From Betaproteobacteria bacterium (lineage in GTDB: Bacteria > Pseudomonadota > Gammaproteobacteria > Burkholderiales > Rhodocyclaceae), in assembly GCA_016703785.1 (NCBI GenBank), contig JADJBM010000006.1:1-37252 (forward strand): DNA of 37,252 nt. The letters are read 5' to 3'. Every line of letters begins with the position of its first letter. Position 1 is the stretch's first letter. Both the position numbers and the translations under genes were made by a program. Below, one piece after another: positions 8,824-17,698 of the stretch. The notes under the pieces are model-generated. The model had not been told where the DNA came from, did not search any database, and saw nothing but the letters and a program-made list of their open reading frames with translations.

Positions 8824-11800
8824 ATGGACATGCAAACGAAAGATTATCGCGTTCTGCTGGGTAATGAAGCAATCTCCAGAGGACTGGTGGAAGCCGGCTG
8901 TCAGTTCATCAGTGCCTATCCCGGCACGCCAAGCTCGGAAATCCTGCCAGCGGTAGTCCAGTTCAGGGAAGAGCTCGGGCTCGATCTCTACGCCGAATGG
9001 TCGACCAACGAAAAGGTCGCGCTGGAGACCGCGCTAGCAGCCGCTTATGCCGGCAAGCGCGCCGCTGTCGCGATGAAGCAGGTCGGCCTCAACGTCGCAG
9101 CCGACCCGGCGCTTTCCTCGGCATACATCGGCGTCGTTGGTGGATTGCTGCTCATCGTCGCGGACGACCCGGGCCTGCATTCCTCCCAGACGGAGCAGGA
9201 CTCGCGCCTGTTCGCCCTGTTCGCCAAGATTCCCGCACTCGATCCGTCCGATCCGAGTGAAGCCCGTGACATGGTGGCGCACGCCTTCGCCCTGTCGGAA
9301 CGGCATCAGATTCCCGTCATGCTGCGGCCGACCGTGCGTGTCTGCCACTCCGAGCAGGCGATCGAATGCCGCCCGGTCGACGCGCCGCGGCGTCCGGCCA
9401 ACTTCATGAAGAACCCGCAGCGCTGGGCGGCAACGCCGAGGGCGCGCATGCAACTGCACGAGCAACTCAACGACAAACTGGCTGCAATCGAAGGCGAATT
9501 CGCCGACTGGCCGGGCAACCGGGCCAGCTACCCCAATCCGGACGAGCAGGCGACCTATCCGCTCGGCATCGTGGCCTCCGGCGTCTGCTACGCCCACCTG
9601 ATGGACCGGCTTGAACCCCTCGGCTTGTCGAACCGGCTGCCGATCCTGAAGATCGCTACCCCTTATCCGTTGCCGCGAGCCCTCGTGGAGCCCTTTGCCC
9701 AACGCTGCGAGCGGCTCCTCGTCCTCGAGGAAACAGATGCTGCGGTCGAATTGCAGATGCGCCTGCAGAAACCGGTCTGGGGTCGCCTCAGCGGACATGT
9801 GCCGGCGCACGGCGAACTCACTCCGGCCACGCTCGAAAAGCTGCTCGCGTCGGCTGCCGCCGAAGCGGGTCTGCACATCGCCACGCGTGAAGCCAACCGC
9901 ATGCAGGCGGAGGTCGCGAAACTCGGACTGCCGGTGCGCCGCCCCACGCTGTGTCCCGGCTGCGGCCATCGCGCGGTTTTCTACCAGCTGCGCCGCGTCT
10001 TTCCCGATGCGCTTTTCCCCGGCGATATCGGCTGCTACACGCTTGGCCTCAACCTGGGCGCGGTCGATACCGTGCATGACATGGGCGCCTCGATCTCGAT
10101 GGCCTCAGGCTTCTACCACGCCTATGCGCAGGACGGCAAAACGCCGCCCATCTTCGCCACCATCGGCGACGGCACGTTCTACCATTCCGGCGCCGCGGGA
10201 CTCGAAAACGCTGTATACAACGGCGCGCGCTTCGTCCTGCTGGTGCTCGACAACGCCACGACCGGCATGACCGGCATGCAGCCCACGCCGGAATCCGGCG
10301 CCACGGCAGACGGCCGCGCCGGCAACGTCGTTGACCTGGAAAAACTGATCGGCGGCTGCGGCGTCCGCTATCTGGAACGCGCCGATCCACACGACCTGGC
10401 GGCCTTCCAGCGCATCCTGCTCGACGCGCTCGACCACACACGACAGGAGGATGGCGGAATCGCGGTTGTGATCGCGCGCTATGTGTGCGTCACCGAGAAA
10501 AAGGGGCTCGGTCAGAACCGTACGCCGATCCCGGTCGAAGTGCATCACGGCCCTCGCCCACACTCGCCGGAGAACCACGCGGCGCTGGCGCCGGACTGGA
10601 TGCCGTGCCATGTCGACCGGCTGTCCCCCTGCTCGGAAGCCTGTCCGGCGGGCAACGACATCGAGCGACTGATGACGCTGGGCGCAGCAGGAAATTGGGC
10701 CGAAGCCGCGGCAATGCTCTACGAGGAGCATCCCTTCCCCTCCACGCTCGGTCGCGTCTGCCCCCATCCTTGCGAAAGCGGGTGCAACCGTGCCGCCTAT
10801 GACGGCGCGCTGTCCATCAACGCGCTCGAACGCGTCGCTGGCGATCGCGGCGGCAGCGCTGCGCAATACGTGCGCCCGGGTCCGGCCAGCGGCAAGAGCG
10901 TCGCGGTGGTGGGCGGCGGCCCCTCCGGCCTGGTCGCCGCCTATCATCTGGCGCGGCTTGGCCACGCGGTCGAGATTTACGAGGCCCAGCCCGAAATCGG
11001 CGGCATGCTTCGCTGGGCCATTACGGAATATCGCCTGCCGTCCAAGGTGCTGGAGCGGGAGCTTGAGGTTTTCGCCGCGCTTGGGGTCAAGGTCAACACC
11101 GGCGTGCGCCTCGGCAAGGAAATCCGCTGGTCCGATCTCGACCGCTTTGACGCCGTGTTCATCGCCACCGGCGCATGGAAACCGCGCCGGCTCAACATAC
11201 CCGGCGAAACGCTCGATGGCGTCCGCAACGGCCTCGACTATCTGTGCCAGGAGAGAACTGGCAGCGCCCCGGCGCTGGGCGCCCGGGTGGCCGTCATCGG
11301 CGGGGGCAACACCGCGATCGATGCCGCCCGCACGGCGCGACGCAAGGGCGCTACGGTCGATGTTTACTACGACCAGTTGCTGGCGATCCCGGAAGAAGTG
11401 ACGGCGGCGCGCGGCGAAGGCATCACCTTCCATCACGCCATGGTTCCCGTTGCCTTCGAGGCGGGCGCCGGCGGCAGGCTGAATCTGTTCCTGCGCGACC
11501 TCGCCACGGCCCCGCCGCAGGCCAATAATCCCGTCGTCCCTTTCCACACGCGGACGGACACGGCGGACTGCGTGCTGGTATGCATCGGCGGCGATGCCGA
11601 CCTCGATTACATCGAGCCCGGTGATCTGGCGGAAAGTGGCCGGATTCGCATCGATGCCTGGGGCCGCAGCCGGCAGGCACGCGTTTTCGCCGGCGGTGAC
11701 GCCTCGAGCGCCGGCGTCGGCACGGTCGTCGGCGCGATCAATGCCGGCAAGCGGGCAGCCCTGGCGATCAACGCGCAACTCGGCGGCCGCCCGCTCGATG

Positions 11801-12405
11801 AGCCGGCGTTGCAACTGGCCAGCGGCCCCGGCATCGCTGCCGGAATCGCCTACGGCGTGGCCGCGTCCGCACCCTCAGCACGGGCCGGCCAGGTGCAATC
11901 CGCACCGGGACCGCGGGAGGTGCGCCTGCCGTTCTTCCGCAAGGTGGCGCGCGCTGACGCTCCGCACCGGGCGCCCGAGGACGCAATCTGGAATTTCGAG
12001 GAGGTCAATCTCGGCCTCGGCTCGCAGGCGGCGAGCGCAGAGGCGAGCGAGCGCTGCTTCCATTGCGGCGTCTGCACGCACTGCGACATCTGCCTCGCAG
12101 TTTGTCCCAGCGCCGCAATCTCGAAGGTCGATGGCGCCTACCACGTAGACCTGGCCAAGTGCACCGGTTGCCGTCTTTGCGCGGCGGAATGCCCGCGCAG
12201 CGCGATCAGCATGCCGCAGACGGGTGTTTGCATCGCCTGCGGCTATTGCACGACGTCATTCGAGTGCCCCGCGCTGCTGCGCGGGCCCGACGGCATCGTG
12301 AGCATCGATCGCCGCACCTGCATCGATTGCGGCGTCTGCATACAGGTATGCGCACAAGGCGCGATACGTCCGCGGCAACCCGAATCGACGGAGGTGCGTT
12401 TATGA
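8824..12405 (+). CDS. Indolepyruvate:ferredoxin oxidoreductase alpha-type protein fused to GltD-like flavoprotein and ferredoxin domains
   Basis: An 1193-residue fusion. Residues 1 to about 560 are IorA-like: thiamine diphosphate-dependent oxidative decarboxylation of a 2-oxoacid (typically an arylpyruvate) to acyl-CoA. Evidence is AYPGTPSSEI at the pyrimidine domain, LCPGCGHR near residue 375 and the diphosphate motif GDGTFYH near 447. Residues about 590 to 1060 resemble the small subunit of glutamate synthase: FeS-binding CSEACPAGN and CPHPCESGC, an FAD loop VVGGGPSG near 692 and an NAD(P) loop VIGGGNTA near 821. Residues about 1075 to 1190 hold ferredoxin-like cysteine clusters. This would allow electrons to pass from the 2-oxoacid to ferredoxin or NAD(P). 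The partner beta chain overlaps its stop by four bases. An AAGGGA site precedes ATG 8824; ATG 8830 is an alternative. Azoarcus 2-oxoacid and phenylglyoxylate oxidoreductases have a similar flavoprotein as a separate subunit. Confidence 0.9.
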   Translation: MDMQTKDYRVLLGNEAISRGLVEAGCQFISAYPGTPSSEILPAVVQFREELGLDLYAEWSTNEKVALETALAAAYAGKRAAVAMKQVGLNVAADPALSSAYIGVVGGLLLIVADDPGLHSSQTEQDSRLFALFAKIPALDPSDPSEARDMVAHAFALSERHQIPVMLRPTVRVCHSEQAIECRPVDAPRRPANFMKNPQRWAATPRARMQLHEQLNDKLAAIEGEFADWPGNRASYPNPDEQATYPLGIVASGVCYAHLMDRLEPLGLSNRLPILKIATPYPLPRALVEPFAQRCERLLVLEETDAAVELQMRLQKPVWGRLSGHVPAHGELTPATLEKLLASAAAEAGLHIATREANRMQAEVAKLGLPVRRPTLCPGCGHRAVFYQLRRVFPDALFPGDIGCYTLGLNLGAVDTVHDMGASISMASGFYHAYAQDGKTPPIFATIGDGTFYHSGAAGLENAVYNGARFVLLVLDNATTGMTGMQPTPESGATADGRAGNVVDLEKLIGGCGVRYLERADPHDLAAFQRILLDALDHTRQEDGGIAVVIARYVCVTEKKGLGQNRTPIPVEVHHGPRPHSPENHAALAPDWMPCHVDRLSPCSEACPAGNDIERLMTLGAAGNWAEAAAMLYEEHPFPSTLGRVCPHPCESGCNRAAYDGALSINALERVAGDRGGSAAQYVRPGPASGKSVAVVGGGPSGLVAAYHLARLGHAVEIYEAQPEIGGMLRWAITEYRLPSKVLERELEVFAALGVKVNTGVRLGKEIRWSDLDRFDAVFIATGAWKPRRLNIPGETLDGVRNGLDYLCQERTGSAPALGARVAVIGGGNTAIDAARTARRKGATVDVYYDQLLAIPEEVTAARGEGITFHHAMVPVAFEAGAGGRLNLFLRDLATAPPQANNPVVPFHTRTDTADCVLVCIGGDADLDYIEPGDLAESGRIRIDAWGRSRQARVFAGGDASSAGVGTVVGAINAGKRAALAINAQLGGRPLDEPALQLASGPGIAAGIAYGVAASAPSARAGQVQSAPGPREVRLPFFRKVARADAPHRAPEDAIWNFEEVNLGLGSQAASAEASERCFHCGVCTHCDICLAVCPSAAISKVDGAYHVDLAKCTGCRLCAAECPRSAISMPQTGVCIACGYCTTSFECPALLRGPDGIVSIDRRTCIDCGVCIQVCAQGAIRPRQPESTEVRL

Positions 12406-12965
12406 AATGCCAGACAGTCATTGCCGGTGTCGGCGGACAGGGCGTGCTTTTCGCGGCGAAGATACTCACCGAAATCGCCCGCAGTCGAAACCTGCCGGTT
12501 CTGGGATCCCAGACATTCGGCATGGCGCAACGTGGCGGTTCGGTGATGACCCACCTGAAAATAGGCCCCTTCGACAGCCCGCTTGTCTGTGAGGGAGAAG
12601 CCGACCTTCTCCTCGCCCTCGACGGCACGGAAGCGCATCGCACCCTGCCTTTCCTTCGCGCCGCCCGCGACGGCAAGTCCGCCCTGTGCGTCGTCAATGC
12701 CTCAGGGACGCAGGCCTTTCCGGATGCGCGGGTTGCACCGCTGCTCGCCGACATGGGCGTGCTCGTGCACAGTTGCAATGCCGACGCCGTTGCACTGGAA
12801 TTGAAACAGCCGCTGGTCGCCAATCTCGTGTTGCTCGGCTTCGGCGCCAGCCGCGAGGAATTCCCCTTCGACTACGAAGAGGTCGTCGCGGCGACTGAAG
12901 CCCTCAGTGCGCCCAAGCACCGGAGCGTCAACCTGGAGGCCCTCGAGCGCGGACGCATGCTCTGA
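12402..12965 (+). CDS. iorB: Indolepyruvate oxidoreductase beta subunit (IorB type)
   Basis: A 187-residue protein of the gamma/beta domain family of 2-oxoacid:ferredoxin oxidoreductases, beginning MKCQTVIAGVGGQGVLFAAK with the family's glycine-rich loop, followed by GSQTFGMAQRGGSVMTHLK. It completes the active site together with the IorA-like part of the preceding fusion. Its ATG overlaps the TGA of that gene (ATGA), indicating translational coupling. Length is normal for IorB. Confidence 0.93.
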   Translation: MKCQTVIAGVGGQGVLFAAKILTEIARSRNLPVLGSQTFGMAQRGGSVMTHLKIGPFDSPLVCEGEADLLLALDGTEAHRTLPFLRAARDGKSALCVVNASGTQAFPDARVAPLLADMGVLVHSCNADAVALELKQPLVANLVLLGFGASREEFPFDYEEVVAATEALSAPKHRSVNLEALERGRML

Positions 12966-12998
12966 AGGGAGCGAACGGCAAATAACCCGGAGGACGCC

Positions 12999-13061
12999 AT
13001 GGGCTTCGAACATGGGCGGCCTGCGCGTACTATGTTCCCGTCACCGGGGGCTGCTTCGTAA
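12999..13061 (+). CDS. Possible 20-residue small ORF with strong ribosome site
   Basis: Between iorB and the next large gene an ATG at 12999 is preceded by GGAGGA at four bases, a better ribosome site than most genes in this window have, and runs 20 codons to TAA at 13059. It has no recognisable similarity. It could be a leader peptide, the remnant of a lost gene start, or chance. Confidence 0.25.
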   Translation: MGFEHGRPARTMFPSPGAAS

Positions 13062-13117
13062 CGGTTGCCAACCCGTGAATGACGCTTCCGTCCAAGAACG
13101 GGAAAACAAGGACTGCA

Positions 13118-16100
13118 ATGATTGCGAATATCTCGCTGGAAGACAAATACAAGCTCGAGCACGGGCGCGTTTATATAACCGGCGTACAGGCCCTGGCCCG
13201 TCTGACCATCCTGCAGCACAGCCGCGACCTCGCTGCCGGACTGAACACCGCCGGTTTCGTCAGCGGCTACCGCGGCTCGCCGCTGGGCGGACTCGATCAG
13301 GCCCTGGAGGCCGCCGAGCCGTATCTGAAGCCGCACAACATCACCTTCCAGCCCGGCGTCAACGAGGACATCGCCGCCACTGCCGTGTGGGGCACGCAGC
13401 AGCTGCATTTCTTCCCGCAACCGAAATACGACGGCGTCTTCGCCATGTGGTACGGCAAGGGCCCCGGCGTCGACCGCTGCGGCGACGTCTTCAAGCACGG
13501 CAACCACGCCGGCAGCGCAAAGCACGGCGGCGTGCTGCTCATCGCCGGCGACGACCATTCCGCCCGTTCCTCGGCGGTGGCGCACCAGAGCGAGCACATG
13601 TTCTCGGCCTGCGGCATCCCCGTACTGGCCCCGGCCGGGCTGCAGGAGTATCTCGATTTCGGCCTGCACGGCTGGGCCATGTCGCGCTACTCGGGCTGCT
13701 GGGTGGCGATGAAGGTCACGTCCGACACGGTGGAAAGCTCGGCCACGGTGGAGGTCGATCCCGACCGCGTGCGCATCGTCCTGCCGGAGGATTTCGTCCT
13801 GCCGCAGGACGGCGTCAGCATCCGCTGGCCCGACCCGCCGCTGGCGCAGGAACGGCGCATGCAGGAGTTCAAGGTCTATGGCGCCATCGCCTACGCGCGC
13901 GCCAACGGCCTCAACCGCATGGTCATCGACAGCCCGCGGCCGCGCCTCGGCATCATCGCTTGCGGAAAGGCCTATCTCGACGTGCGCCAGGCGCTCGACG
14001 ACCTCGGCATCGACGATGCGCACGCCGCCGAGATCGGCCTGCGCCTGTTCAAGGTCGGCATGCCCTGGCCGCTGGAAGCCGACTCCGTGCGCCATTTCGC
14101 CGAGGGCCTGGAGGAGATCCTCGTTGTCGAGGAAAAGCGCCAGATCATCGAGTACCAGCTGAAGGAAATGCTCTACAACTGGCGCGAGGATGTGCGCCCG
14201 CGCGTCGTCGGCAAGTTCGACGAATCAGGCGAATGGACGCTGTTGCCGCGAGGCGACGCCAAAAGCTCGCTCAACCAGTGGCTGCTGCCGCCCACCGCGG
14301 AATTGACCCCCGCCCTCGTCGCCCGCGCCATCGCCGCCCGCATCGGCCGCTTCCACACCTCGGAGAAGATCCGCGAGCGCCTGGCCTTCCTCGAGGCCAA
14401 GGAAAAGGCCATGGCCAAGCCGCGCCTGGCGCTGCTGCGCACGCCCTACTTCTGCCCCGGCTGCCCGCACAACCAGTCCACCAAGGTGCCGGAGGGCAGC
14501 TGCGCCCTCGGCGGCGTCGGCTGCCACCTCATGGCGGTGTGGATGGGGCGCAACACCGTCACCATTTCGCAGATGGGCGGCGAAGGCGCCACCTGGCTCG
14601 GCACCGCGCCGCACAGCGGCACCCAGCACATCTTCGCCAACATGGGCGACGGCACCTACTACCACTCCGGCCTCATCGCCATTCGCGCCGCCATTGCGGC
14701 AGAAGTGAACATCACCTACAAGATGCTCTACAACGACGCCGTCGCCATGACCGGCGGCCAGCCCGTCGACGGCCCGCTCACCGTGCCGCAGGTGACGCGC
14801 CAGCTCGCCGCCGAGGGCGTGGCGCGCATCATCGTCATGTCCGACGAGCCGGAGAAATACCAGGCCGTGCAGGACTTCGCGCCGGGCGTCGACATCCGCC
14901 ACCGCAAGGCACTCGAAGCCACGCAGCGCGAATTGCGCGAGACCCCCGGCGTCACCATCCTCATCTACGACCAGACCTGCGCCGCCGAGAAGCGCCGCCG
15001 GCGCAAGCGCGGCACCTATCCCGACCCCGACCTGCGCGTCTTCATCAACGAACAGGTGTGCGAAGGCTGCGGTGACTGCAGCGTGAAATCGAACTGCCTC
15101 GCCGTGGTGCCGGTCGAGACCGAGTTCGGCCGCAAGCGCGCCATCGACCAGTTCAGCTGCAACAAGGACTACTCCTGCCTCGACGGCTTCTGCCCGAGCC
15201 TCGTCACCGTGCGCGGCGGGAAAGTCAGGCGCGGGAGGACGGCGACCGTCAGCGACGACGCCTTCGCCGGCCTGCCCGAGCCGACGCTGCCCGCGCTCGA
15301 CAAGCCCTACGGCATCCTCGTCGCCGGCGTCGGCGGCACCGGCGTCGTCACCATCGGCGCCCTCGTCGGCATGGCCGCGCACCTCGAAGGCAAGGGCGCT
15401 ACCGTGCTCGACATGACCGGCCTGGCGCAGAAGGGCGGCGCCGTCATGTCGCACATCCGCCTCGCACAGCATCAGGACAAGCTCCACTCGGCGCGCATCG
15501 CCACCGGCGAGGCCGACCTCGTGCTCGGCTGCGACATCATCGTCACCGTCAGCGACGACGCCCTTTCCAAGACCGCCGCCGGCCACACCCGCGCCATCGT
15601 CAACAGCGGGCGCGCCATCACCGGCGACTTCCTGCGCAATCCCGATGACGGCTTTCCCCTGGGCGCCATGGAGCAATCGGTCATCGCTGCGGTCGGCACC
15701 GGACAGGCCGAGTTCCTCGATGCCGGCCGCCTTGCCACCCTGCTGCTCGGCGACTCCATCGCCACCAACCTCTTCCTGCTCGGCTACGCCTGGCAGAAGG
15801 GCCTGGTGCCGCTGTCCGCCGAAGCATTGATGCGCGCCATCGAACTGAACGGCGCCAACGTCGAAGGAAACCGCAGCGCCTTCAACTGGGGCCGCCGCGC
15901 CGCGCACGATCCCGCCGGCGTCGAGGCCCTCGCCCGCGGCGGCGAAGCGAAGCTGCCGACGCACCGCTTCTCCGAATCGCTCGACGAAACCATCGCCCGC
16001 CGCGTCGCCTTCCTCACGGATTACCAGAACGCCGCCTACGCCGAGCGCTACGCCGAACGGGTCCGGCGCGTGCGCGCCAGCAAGGCCGCGCCGCTGGCCG

Positions 16101-16618
16101 ACGCGATCGCGCGCAACTACTTCAAGCTGCTCGCCTACAAGGACGAATACGAAGTGGCACGGCTCTTCGCCGACGCCGAGTTCGGCCAGTCGCTGGCGGC
16201 CGCCTTCGAGGGCGACTACCAGCTCGAATTCCACGTCACCCTGCCCTGGCAGCGCCCGGCGGAGGACGGCGCCGAGCCGAAGAAACGCCGCTTCGGCGCC
16301 TGGCTGCTGCCGGCCATGCGGCTGCTGGCGAAATTCAGGTTCCTGCGCGGCGGCACTCTCGATCCCTTCGCCCGCATACCCGAGCGCCAGGAAGAACGCC
16401 GCCTCATCGCCGACTACGAGCGCCTGGTCGACGACCTCATCGCACGCTACGAACAGGCCGATCCTGAAACCGCCCTCGCCCTCACCCGCCTGCCCGAGAC
16501 CATCCGCGGCTACGGCCCGGTGAAGGAACGATCCATCGCCCAGGCCCGCGCCACGCAGGCCGAACTCGAAGCCAAGCTCCTCCGCCGCAAAGCCGAAGCC
16601 CCTGCACGGGCTGCATAA
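13118..16618 (+). CDS. Indolepyruvate ferredoxin oxidoreductase, IorA-IorB fusion
   Basis: An 1166-residue single-chain enzyme of the indolepyruvate:ferredoxin oxidoreductase family, which oxidatively decarboxylates aryl-pyruvates to arylacetyl-CoA and reduces ferredoxin. Order of parts: pyrimidine domain with FVSGYRGSPLGGLDQAL near residue 50; CPGCPHNQST near 446; thiamine diphosphate motif MGDGTYYHSG near 508; a cysteine cluster CEGCGDC near 648 and CLDGFCPS; the IorB-like domain starting GVGGTGVVTIG near 737; and a C-terminal extension of about 220 residues typical of the proteobacterial fusions. ATG 13118 is chosen because MIANISLEDKYKLE aligns with the usual N-terminus and AAGGA lies six bases upstream; an in-frame ATG at 13079 is less likely. 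The length matches the family. Confidence 0.94.
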   Translation: MIANISLEDKYKLEHGRVYITGVQALARLTILQHSRDLAAGLNTAGFVSGYRGSPLGGLDQALEAAEPYLKPHNITFQPGVNEDIAATAVWGTQQLHFFPQPKYDGVFAMWYGKGPGVDRCGDVFKHGNHAGSAKHGGVLLIAGDDHSARSSAVAHQSEHMFSACGIPVLAPAGLQEYLDFGLHGWAMSRYSGCWVAMKVTSDTVESSATVEVDPDRVRIVLPEDFVLPQDGVSIRWPDPPLAQERRMQEFKVYGAIAYARANGLNRMVIDSPRPRLGIIACGKAYLDVRQALDDLGIDDAHAAEIGLRLFKVGMPWPLEADSVRHFAEGLEEILVVEEKRQIIEYQLKEMLYNWREDVRPRVVGKFDESGEWTLLPRGDAKSSLNQWLLPPTAELTPALVARAIAARIGRFHTSEKIRERLAFLEAKEKAMAKPRLALLRTPYFCPGCPHNQSTKVPEGSCALGGVGCHLMAVWMGRNTVTISQMGGEGATWLGTAPHSGTQHIFANMGDGTYYHSGLIAIRAAIAAEVNITYKMLYNDAVAMTGGQPVDGPLTVPQVTRQLAAEGVARIIVMSDEPEKYQAVQDFAPGVDIRHRKALEATQRELRETPGVTILIYDQTCAAEKRRRRKRGTYPDPDLRVFINEQVCEGCGDCSVKSNCLAVVPVETEFGRKRAIDQFSCNKDYSCLDGFCPSLVTVRGGKVRRGRTATVSDDAFAGLPEPTLPALDKPYGILVAGVGGTGVVTIGALVGMAAHLEGKGATVLDMTGLAQKGGAVMSHIRLAQHQDKLHSARIATGEADLVLGCDIIVTVSDDALSKTAAGHTRAIVNSGRAITGDFLRNPDDGFPLGAMEQSVIAAVGTGQAEFLDAGRLATLLLGDSIATNLFLLGYAWQKGLVPLSAEALMRAIELNGANVEGNRSAFNWGRRAAHDPAGVEALARGGEAKLPTHRFSESLDETIARRVAFLTDYQNAAYAERYAERVRRVRASKAAPLADAIARNYFKLLAYKDEYEVARLFADAEFGQSLAAAFEGDYQLEFHVTLPWQRPAEDGAEPKKRRFGAWLLPAMRLLAKFRFLRGGTLDPFARIPERQEERRLIADYERLVDDLIARYEQADPETALALTRLPETIRGYGPVKERSIAQARATQAELEAKLLRRKAEAPARAA

Positions 16619-16632
16619 ACTTTCGGGCCCAA

Positions 16633-16789
16633 CCGACTTTAGTGTGGGTGGCATGCAGGAATTTCTCCCCTCGCCCCGCTTGCGGGGAGAGGGGCGGGGG
16701 AGAGGGGCAAGCGGCGGACCACCCTCTCCCCAGCCCTCTCCCGCCAGCGGGAGAGGGAGCCCGTTCGCCGTGACCCACACGGAAGTCGG
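16633..16789. repeat. Composite REP palindrome with outer inverted repeats
   Basis: A 157-base symmetrical element. Outer arms 16633-16649 and 16773-16789 match as inverted repeats at 15 of 17 positions. Inside are two GC-rich REP hairpins in opposite orientation (about 16666-16707 and 16722-16759) of the CCCTCTCCC-GCGGG-GAGAGGG type. The same REP core recurs at 30409-30448 and 32381-32475. Confidence 0.75.
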
Positions 16790-16896
16790 ATGAACCAACT
16801 TTCGCAAGCACCCGTCTGAACCAGGGATACCCTCCCGGCTCAAGCGGCTTCCTGATAAGTGACAATGTTCAGCGACACGGATGAACCCGTGGAAAA

Positions 16897-16971
16897 CCGT
16901 CATTCCCGCAGAAGCGGGAATCCAGATGCCGCATGGATTCCGGGTTCCGCCGTACGGCCCCGGAATGACGG
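16897..16971. repeat. Second palindromic repeat (CCGTCATTCC type)
   Basis: A hairpin starting CCGTCATTCCCGC and continuing GCGGGAATCC is followed by a second imperfect arm, and the whole ends with GGAATGACGG (16962-16971), the exact complement of the first ten bases (16897-16906). A related half-copy occurs at about 34491-34515 after the glutaryl-CoA dehydrogenase gene. Confidence 0.7.
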
Positions 16972-17145
16972 CTGAAGATTGTCGCTAATCAGGAGCGGCT
17001 TAATCTTTGCGGCAGCAGCGGGCATGGCTTGCAGAAGCCCCTGAAAAGGCGTTAAATCCAAACAGCATAGGCTGTCCAATCAGACAAACTTACTTGGACG
17101 CTTCCCGCGCTCTCCTGTTCAAGAAGCGTGGCGGTTCCTGACGTA

Positions 17146-17173
17146 TTGACTGCAACGTTTCAGGCTCTACTAT
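17146..17173 (+). promoter_or_regulatory. Candidate promoter in front of the cassette stretch
   Basis: TTGACT at 17146-17151, a 16-base spacer and TACTAT at 17168-17173 (5/6 and 4/6 matches). It points into the cassette that starts at 17273 and could serve the role that the Pc promoter has in integrons, because the cassette genes have no obvious promoter of their own. Confidence 0.5.
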
Positions 17174-17289
17174 TTTCTGGAAATGCGATGTTTTCAATGT
17201 CACGGCAATTTTTCAAGGGATGGGAATGTCTGTGACGAATTTTTTCCCGTCAATTAGGCTGCTCACTACACGTTGGGGCTTAACCCATC

Positions 17290-17598
17290 ATGACGCCTGA
17301 AATTATGTGGGCCATTCTCGTGGCAATGGGCGCAATCGCAATCGGGGCCGTGCTTAAGGCTGTAGAGAGCGCAAGCGAGTTGAAGCTCACTAATCAAAAA
17401 CTTTCGCGTTGCCTTGCAGAGTTGGACGCACCCAAGCATCAACATAATCAAACCACCTCTCATATGCAGGAACTCAATTCGGCTGAAAAAAACAAACTCG
17501 CTGAAAGAATTGCGGAGCTTGAGAAAAACGCCGAACACCAGCGCCTTAAACCAATTCAATACCCTGGCCCTAAAGGTGGCGGCTCGTGGATGGCCTAG
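17290..17598 (+). CDS. Small membrane-anchored coiled-coil protein (cassette gene)
   Basis: A 102-residue protein of unrecognised family. Residues about 5-24 form a hydrophobic helix (MWAILVAMGAIAIGAVLKAV), and residues about 28-85 are rich in Leu, Glu, Lys and Gln with heptad-like spacing, suggesting an N-terminal membrane anchor and a coiled-coil tail. It fills nearly all of a 398-base unit (17273-17670), and its TAG stop lies within the R'' box of the attC site, the compact arrangement of an integron gene cassette. Codon use is more AT-rich than in neighbours. No function can be assigned. Confidence 0.6.
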   Translation: MTPEIMWAILVAMGAIAIGAVLKAVESASELKLTNQKLSRCLAELDAPKHQHNQTTSHMQELNSAEKNKLAERIAELEKNAEHQRLKPIQYPGPKGGGSWMA

Positions 17599-17676
17599 CC
17601 CCAACCCGGCGCTCAACACGGACGCCCTCCATGCCGCTTCGCGTCATTCCGTGCGCCGGTTAGCTCTACGTTCATG
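17597..17676 (+). other. Integron-type attC recombination site
   Basis: R'' box AGCCCCAAC (17597-17605) is the exact complement of GTTGGGGCT (17272-17280) at the start of the same unit, as expected when the R' box is split by cassette insertion. L'' CTCAACACGGACGC (17612-17625) pairs with L' GCGCCGGTTAG (17653-17663) if three bases are left unpaired, the extrahelical bases diagnostic of folded attC sites. The predicted cleavage point is G17670/T17671. The spacer CTTCGCG resembles an attC terminal loop. Length is about 80 bases, within the normal range. Confidence 0.8.
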
Positions 17677-17698
17677 GCCTCCCACATTCGACGCCAAG

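Larger units (their letters stand above)
16619..17272. other. Intergenic region without a gene
   Basis: This 654-base gap holds no reading frame that I can support on either strand. It contains a composite REP palindrome (16633-16789), a second type of palindromic repeat (16897-16971), a promoter-like sequence (17146-17173) and, at its end, the GTTGGGGCT cassette boundary. No integron integrase or transposase remnant is visible. From about 16980 onward the base composition becomes AT-richer, which continues to about 19330. Confidence 0.7.

Noticed and set aside
16660..16760. CRISPR array
   Set aside because: The repeats are palindromic REP hairpins without regularly spaced unique spacers; no cas genes are present.
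14225..16903. 892-codon minus-strand frame opposite the IorA-IorB fusion
   Set aside because: Same antisense effect; no recognisable domain and it runs through REP sequence at its start.
16619..17272. Integron integrase gene beside the first cassette boundary
   Set aside because: No open frame of suitable length or tyrosine-recombinase motif on either strand.
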